Shown: one piece after another, positions 14,858 through 17,954 of the stretch | How the letters are laid out: each line of letters begins with the position of its first letter | Numbering within the stretch: the stretch's first letter is position 1 | Assembly (NCBI GenBank): GCA_031268245.1 | Contig: JAIRXN010000064.1 | Coordinates: 1 to 17,954 of the forward strand | Origin: Treponema sp. | Lineage (GTDB): Bacteria > Spirochaetota > Spirochaetia > Treponematales > Breznakiellaceae | Length of the DNA stretch: 17,954 nucleotides | Direction: 5' to 3' | Notes under the pieces: model-generated | What the model was told of the DNA's origin: nothing | What the model saw: the letters and a program-made list of their open reading frames with translations, nothing else | The model's database searches: none | Made by a program: the position numbers and the translations under genes

Positions 14858-14882
14858 GTTTAATTCAGCCTGATGTTATAAT
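14854..14882 (+). promoter_or_regulatory. promoter of the URO-D-family gene, predicted +1 at the ATG
   Basis: TTGAGT (14854-14859, overlapping the comF stop), a 17-bp spacer and a consensus TATAAT (14877-14882). Six bases separate the -10 from ATG 14889, so the mRNA should start on or beside the start codon. No Shine-Dalgarno is present. Confidence 0.65.
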
Positions 14883-14888
14883 GATATA

Positions 14889-16145
14889 ATGAGTTGTTAT
14901 AAAATCACCGGAGAAGAAATCCGGCGTCTCCGGAAACTGGCAAAAAAGCAGAAGGAATACGCCGCCCTTCCTGTCATGGAGGAGCGCTCGGAACAGTGGC
15001 GTTGCAATAATGACGGGCTTCCGGCCATTCCGCCCGTGGTGGTGGAAACCTGGACCTTTGATCCCGATTTTATGCCCGAATCGATTTTTGCCTGCGAGAG
15101 TCCCGTCGCTCGTAAAATCGAATACCGTCTGCTCAAGAATATCAGGGAATACGAGATCATCAGGGACGACAAGGTTATGCCCTCTTATTACCCCATCGAC
15201 TGGAAAATTGACATTGACTGGTTTGGCATCGCTGCAGGAACGACCCATGCGGCGGACGCTCGGGGACGGGAGATTGGTTTTTCCTATGACGCCCCTGTCA
15301 AGGATTTGGAAAAGGACTTTCATCTTTTAAAGCCTGTTTCAATTAACTTTGACCGGGAAGGAACTCTGAAGGAGAAAGAATTTATTGAAGAGATTCTTAA
15401 CGGGATACTCCCGGTAACCATACGCGGAGAGATACATCATATTGAATTAAGCAACCATGCCGTAAGCCTTTGCGGGATGGAAAACCTCTGGATGTTTCTT
15501 TTTGACTGTCCCGATGCGGTAAAGGAACTGATGAATTATCTGACCTCGAATCACCATAGACTTCTCGATTTTTATGAAGCCGAAAAAATCCTCACCTCTA
15601 CCGGGGGGAATTCCGATATAGGTCAGTCAAGCTACGGATTCACCGCCGGGCTTCCCGAAAAAGAGCCGGGATCATATACCTGCAAGGATCTTTGGATGTT
15701 TATCGAAATGGAAGAAACTTCGTCCATATCTGGAGGGATGTTTGAAGAATTCTTTCTGCCCCATGCGGCAAGCCTCGCTTCCCGGGCAGGAGCCGTCTAC
15801 TACGGCTGCTGCGAACCCATGCAGCGAAACTGGCCTGCCCTTTACAAGGCCATGCCCCATATACGCAAACTTTCCATATCGCCGTACAGTGACGAAGAAA
15901 AAATGGGAGAGATGCTCCGCAATACCGGTGTTGTCTATTCCCGAAAACCCGGACCCGGCTACCTGGGTGTGGCCGGACGCCTCGATGAAGATGCATGGAG
16001 AAGCCATATTGCCGCTACCTTTAAGGCTGTACGGGGCGGCCCCTGTGAGATTATAATGCGGGATATTTACCGGGTGCCGGATCTTGAAAGCGTAGGCCGG
16101 GCGGTGGAAATCGTCCGTGAAGAAGCGAAGAAATTTTACGGCTAA
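14889..16145 (+). CDS. uroporphyrinogen decarboxylase-superfamily protein (probable methyltransferase-type)
   Basis: This is a 418-residue protein of the URO-D/MtaA superfamily, not a haem-pathway HemE. Seen in it: an N-terminal RLRKLAKKQKEYAALP...EERSEQWRCNND helix, VVVETWTF, the paired motif LCGMENLWMFLFDCPDAVKELM, and YGCCEPMQRNWPALYKAMPHIRKLSISP, with C307-C308 at the place where the zinc ligands of MtaA-type methyltransferases lie. Related proteins usually move methyl groups to or from corrinoid proteins or thiols; no corrinoid protein is encoded here, so the substrate is unknown. The start at ATG 14889 fits family N-termini and lies 6 nt after a consensus -10. It is transcribed toward the kinase gene, with a 48-bp convergent gap. 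Confidence 0.8.
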   Translation: MSCYKITGEEIRRLRKLAKKQKEYAALPVMEERSEQWRCNNDGLPAIPPVVVETWTFDPDFMPESIFACESPVARKIEYRLLKNIREYEIIRDDKVMPSYYPIDWKIDIDWFGIAAGTTHAADARGREIGFSYDAPVKDLEKDFHLLKPVSINFDREGTLKEKEFIEEILNGILPVTIRGEIHHIELSNHAVSLCGMENLWMFLFDCPDAVKELMNYLTSNHHRLLDFYEAEKILTSTGGNSDIGQSSYGFTAGLPEKEPGSYTCKDLWMFIEMEETSSISGGMFEEFFLPHAASLASRAGAVYYGCCEPMQRNWPALYKAMPHIRKLSISPYSDEEKMGEMLRNTGVVYSRKPGPGYLGVAGRLDEDAWRSHIAATFKAVRGGPCEIIMRDIYRVPDLESVGRAVEIVREEAKKFYG

Positions 16146-16193
16146 AGGTCCATTGAACGGAACTGGGCGTGTATGGGTTCGTGCGAAACAGGC

Positions 16194-17672
16194 TCATCTT
16201 CCGGATATAATCACCTTGAACCGCGCGTAGGCTTTTTCCCACCGGCCTTCTTCGGCGGGCAGGTAGTCGCTTATCTCAGTAGTGGCGGCCACAACATCGC
16301 GGATCTGGCTTATCGACGAAAGGTCACCCGCCCCATAAGCCTGGAGCAGCAGGTTCCCCATGGCGGTTCCCTCCGAAGGGCCGGCCTTTACGGGCAGGGC
16401 CGCGGCCGAGGCGATAAATGTGTTTAAGAGGCGGTCTTTGCTTCCGCCTCCCACGACGTGGATAATACGTATCTCTTTATGCGCTGCCCTTTGTATGCGT
16501 TCCAGGACGTTCCGGTATTTTAGGGCAAGACTCTCGTAAACAACCCGGCTGATTGTCCCTATGTCATCCGGTTTTACTTCGCCCTGCCCGGTTTTTTTAA
16601 GGTAAGCGCAAATCGCTTCGGGCATATCCTCGGGGTTAAAGAAATCGGGCGCATCGGGATCGATAAACGCGAAGAAAGGCCGCGCGTTTTCCGCCATTGC
16701 CATAATCGTATCGTAGCCCAGATCCGGCTTTGCCTTGTTCCAGCGACGCTTACTCTGCTGAAGTATCCACAGCCCCATGACGTTTTTCAGGAACAGCGAT
16801 TTTCCCAGGGCGCCGCCCGAATTGGAAATGTTGAGATCGCAGGCGGTCTGGTTAAGCACCGGCTCGTCCAGTTCTGTGCCGAAGATGGACCATGTGCCGG
16901 AACTGATATAGGCAAAGTCGTCCCCCTTCGCGGGAATGGCAAGGGCAGCGCTGGCGGTGTCATGAACGGCCGGGGCGATGATCCTGACCCCCCGGTTTAC
17001 GCCGGTATCGCCGGCAATATCGTCCCGCAAAACGCCGATAAGGTCTCCGGCAAAACAAAGCTTAGGGCATAGAGCGGCGGGGATATTAAAACGATCAAGA
17101 ATATCCCCGTCCCACTTCTTCTCTTTGGTATCGACCATCATGGAAATGGAAGCGGTAGTGTACTCGCAGACAGGAGGCGCCCCCAGCAAAAGATGGAGAG
17201 AATCCCCCATGAACAAAAACCGGGCGGCCTCTTTTACGCAGCTTTCCGGATCTTCGTATTCCCTGATAAGTTGGTTAAGGGTATTAAATTCCAGAAACTG
17301 TATTCCTGTTTTTCCGTAAAGCCATTCCTTGTGGGGCAGCACCTTTTCCAGGCTGCCGGTCACGCGGCTGTCCCGGTATGAGTAGGGCAGATCCAGGAGC
17401 CGGTTACCGGCGTCAAAGAGGCCGTAATCGCAGCCCCAGGTATCGACGCCGATAGAGCACAGTTCCTTTCCGTATCTTACCGCGTACTTTCGCAGGCCCG
17501 CGAGGATCTCCTCGTAAAACCGGTAGATGTTCCAGCGCAAAGATCCCCTAAGCGAAAAATACCGGGTGGGAAAACGATGCAGTTCTTCCATTACCTGCTT
17601 TCCGTTCTCCAGAGTTCCGGCTATACAGCGGCCGCTGTCGGCCCCCAAATCAACAGAAAAATACCGGTTCAT
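16194..17672 (-). CDS. rhaB: rhamnulokinase-type FGGY carbohydrate kinase
   Basis: This is a 492-residue FGGY kinase of normal length. The ATPase domain opens YFSVDLGADSGRCIAGTL. Rhamnulokinase-like motifs follow: SIGVDTWGCDYGLFD, PYSYRDSRV, TGIQFLEFNTLNQL, HDTASAALAIP, YISSGTWSIFG, NSGGALGKSLFLKNVMGLW, and the second nucleotide motif HVVGGGSKDRLLN. It would phosphorylate L-rhamnulose, or a related deoxy-ketose such as fuculose, at O1. The specificity is inferred from motif resemblance, and no isomerase or aldolase is in the window to confirm it. The start at 17672 has an AGGAG Shine-Dalgarno 7 nt upstream. It follows a URO-D-family gene by 9 bp, so the two are an operon. Confidence 0.85.
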   Translation of the reverse strand: MNRYFSVDLGADSGRCIAGTLENGKQVMEELHRFPTRYFSLRGSLRWNIYRFYEEILAGLRKYAVRYGKELCSIGVDTWGCDYGLFDAGNRLLDLPYSYRDSRVTGSLEKVLPHKEWLYGKTGIQFLEFNTLNQLIREYEDPESCVKEAARFLFMGDSLHLLLGAPPVCEYTTASISMMVDTKEKKWDGDILDRFNIPAALCPKLCFAGDLIGVLRDDIAGDTGVNRGVRIIAPAVHDTASAALAIPAKGDDFAYISSGTWSIFGTELDEPVLNQTACDLNISNSGGALGKSLFLKNVMGLWILQQSKRRWNKAKPDLGYDTIMAMAENARPFFAFIDPDAPDFFNPEDMPEAICAYLKKTGQGEVKPDDIGTISRVVYESLALKYRNVLERIQRAAHKEIRIIHVVGGGSKDRLLNTFIASAAALPVKAGPSEGTAMGNLLLQAYGAGDLSSISQIRDVVAATTEISDYLPAEEGRWEKAYARFKVIISGR

Positions 17673-17681
17673 GTATTACTC

Positions 17682-17954
17682 CTATGCTGCCTCGGCAATC
17701 TTTTCAAGCAGGGGAATATCAAGGGGATAATTGCCGAATTCCTTTACCGCGTCCAGAAAAGCCTTGTAGTTGACCGGGCTAATCCCGCTGTGGATAGAAT
17801 TTGACGATGAAATAATAAGCCCGCCGCCGACGCCGCCCTTGAGCATACAGCGGGCAGTCTCGGTGCGTACCGCCTCAACCGGCTTGCTCACCAGCGTTTC
17901 TACGCAGTCCACATTGCCCTTAAAGGCAATACTACTGCCGTACTGTTTCTTTAA
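17682..17954 (-). CDS. URO-D-family protein, C-terminal part (gene runs past window end)
   Basis: The last 90 codons of a gene that begins beyond the window. The frame is open to 17954 and reads YGSSIAFKGNVDCVETLV, then ETARCMLKGGVGGGLIISSS, NSIHSGI and a final helix. This is the usual C-terminus of URO-D/MtaA-like proteins, including the G-N-V-D-C motif whose Cys is a zinc ligand in methylcobamide:CoM methyltransferases. It differs clearly from the gene at 14889, so the two are distant paralogues, not a recent duplication. An internal GTG at 17912 could be mistaken for a start, but homology continues upstream of it. It is cotranscribed with the kinase 9 bp downstream. Confidence 0.8.
   Translation of the reverse strand, partial: LKKQYGSSIAFKGNVDCVETLVSKPVEAVRTETARCMLKGGVGGGLIISSSNSIHSGISPVNYKAFLDAVKEFGNYPLDIPLLEKIAEAA

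Noticed and set aside
14885..14890. Second TATAAT as a -10 box
   Set aside because: It overlaps the ATG at 14889, and the one at 14877 has the correctly spaced -35.
1..17954. CRISPR arrays, tRNA or rRNA genes
   Set aside because: No spaced identical repeats and no cloverleaf or rRNA-like sequence was seen by eye.

Overview
The window looks like chromosome of a Treponema-type spirochaete, most like the termite-gut treponemes. The evidence is the gene order tamB-bamA-skp-mutS, which matches the T. pallidum TP0325-TP0328 block as I remember it, roughly balanced base composition, and an accessory region with IS debris, a lipoprotein and a toxin-antitoxin pair. The species assignment is inference.

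Region 1 (1-1990) is accessory. It holds a 5' fragment of an ISAs1-type transposase and a small lipoprotein on the minus strand whose stop codon lies at the fragment's broken end. An XRE-type regulator follows on the plus strand, with a palindrome in its upstream region. Next is a minus-strand toxin-antitoxin operon: a BrnT/RelE-like toxin first, then a ribbon-helix-helix antitoxin. A 13-bp direct repeat flanks the regulator.

Region 2 (1988-3339, minus) pairs a thymidylate kinase with a secreted helical protein of unknown function. The kinase P-loop has Thr where the family has Lys.

Region 3 (3522-14857, plus) is the envelope and repair block: tamB, bamA, skp/ompH, mutS and comF. TamB (lipid transport and envelope assembly), BamA (outer-membrane protein insertion) and Skp (periplasmic chaperone) serve outer-membrane biogenesis. 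mutS has its own promoter inside the end of skp. Palindromic repeats with a shared core lie inside the 5' coding part of skp and between mutS and comF.

Region 4 (14889-17954) is metabolic. It has a URO-D/methyltransferase-superfamily gene on plus, converging on a minus-strand pair made of a partial second URO-D-family gene and a rhamnulokinase-type FGGY kinase.

The most unusual cross-cutting signal is promoter geometry. Four genes (toxin, tmk, tamB and the first URO-D gene) each have a -10-like hexamer ending exactly 6 nt before the start codon and no well-placed Shine-Dalgarno. This predicts leaderless mRNAs. Other genes in the window (lipoprotein, antitoxin, the 1988-2620 gene, bamA, kinase) have ordinary Shine-Dalgarno sites.
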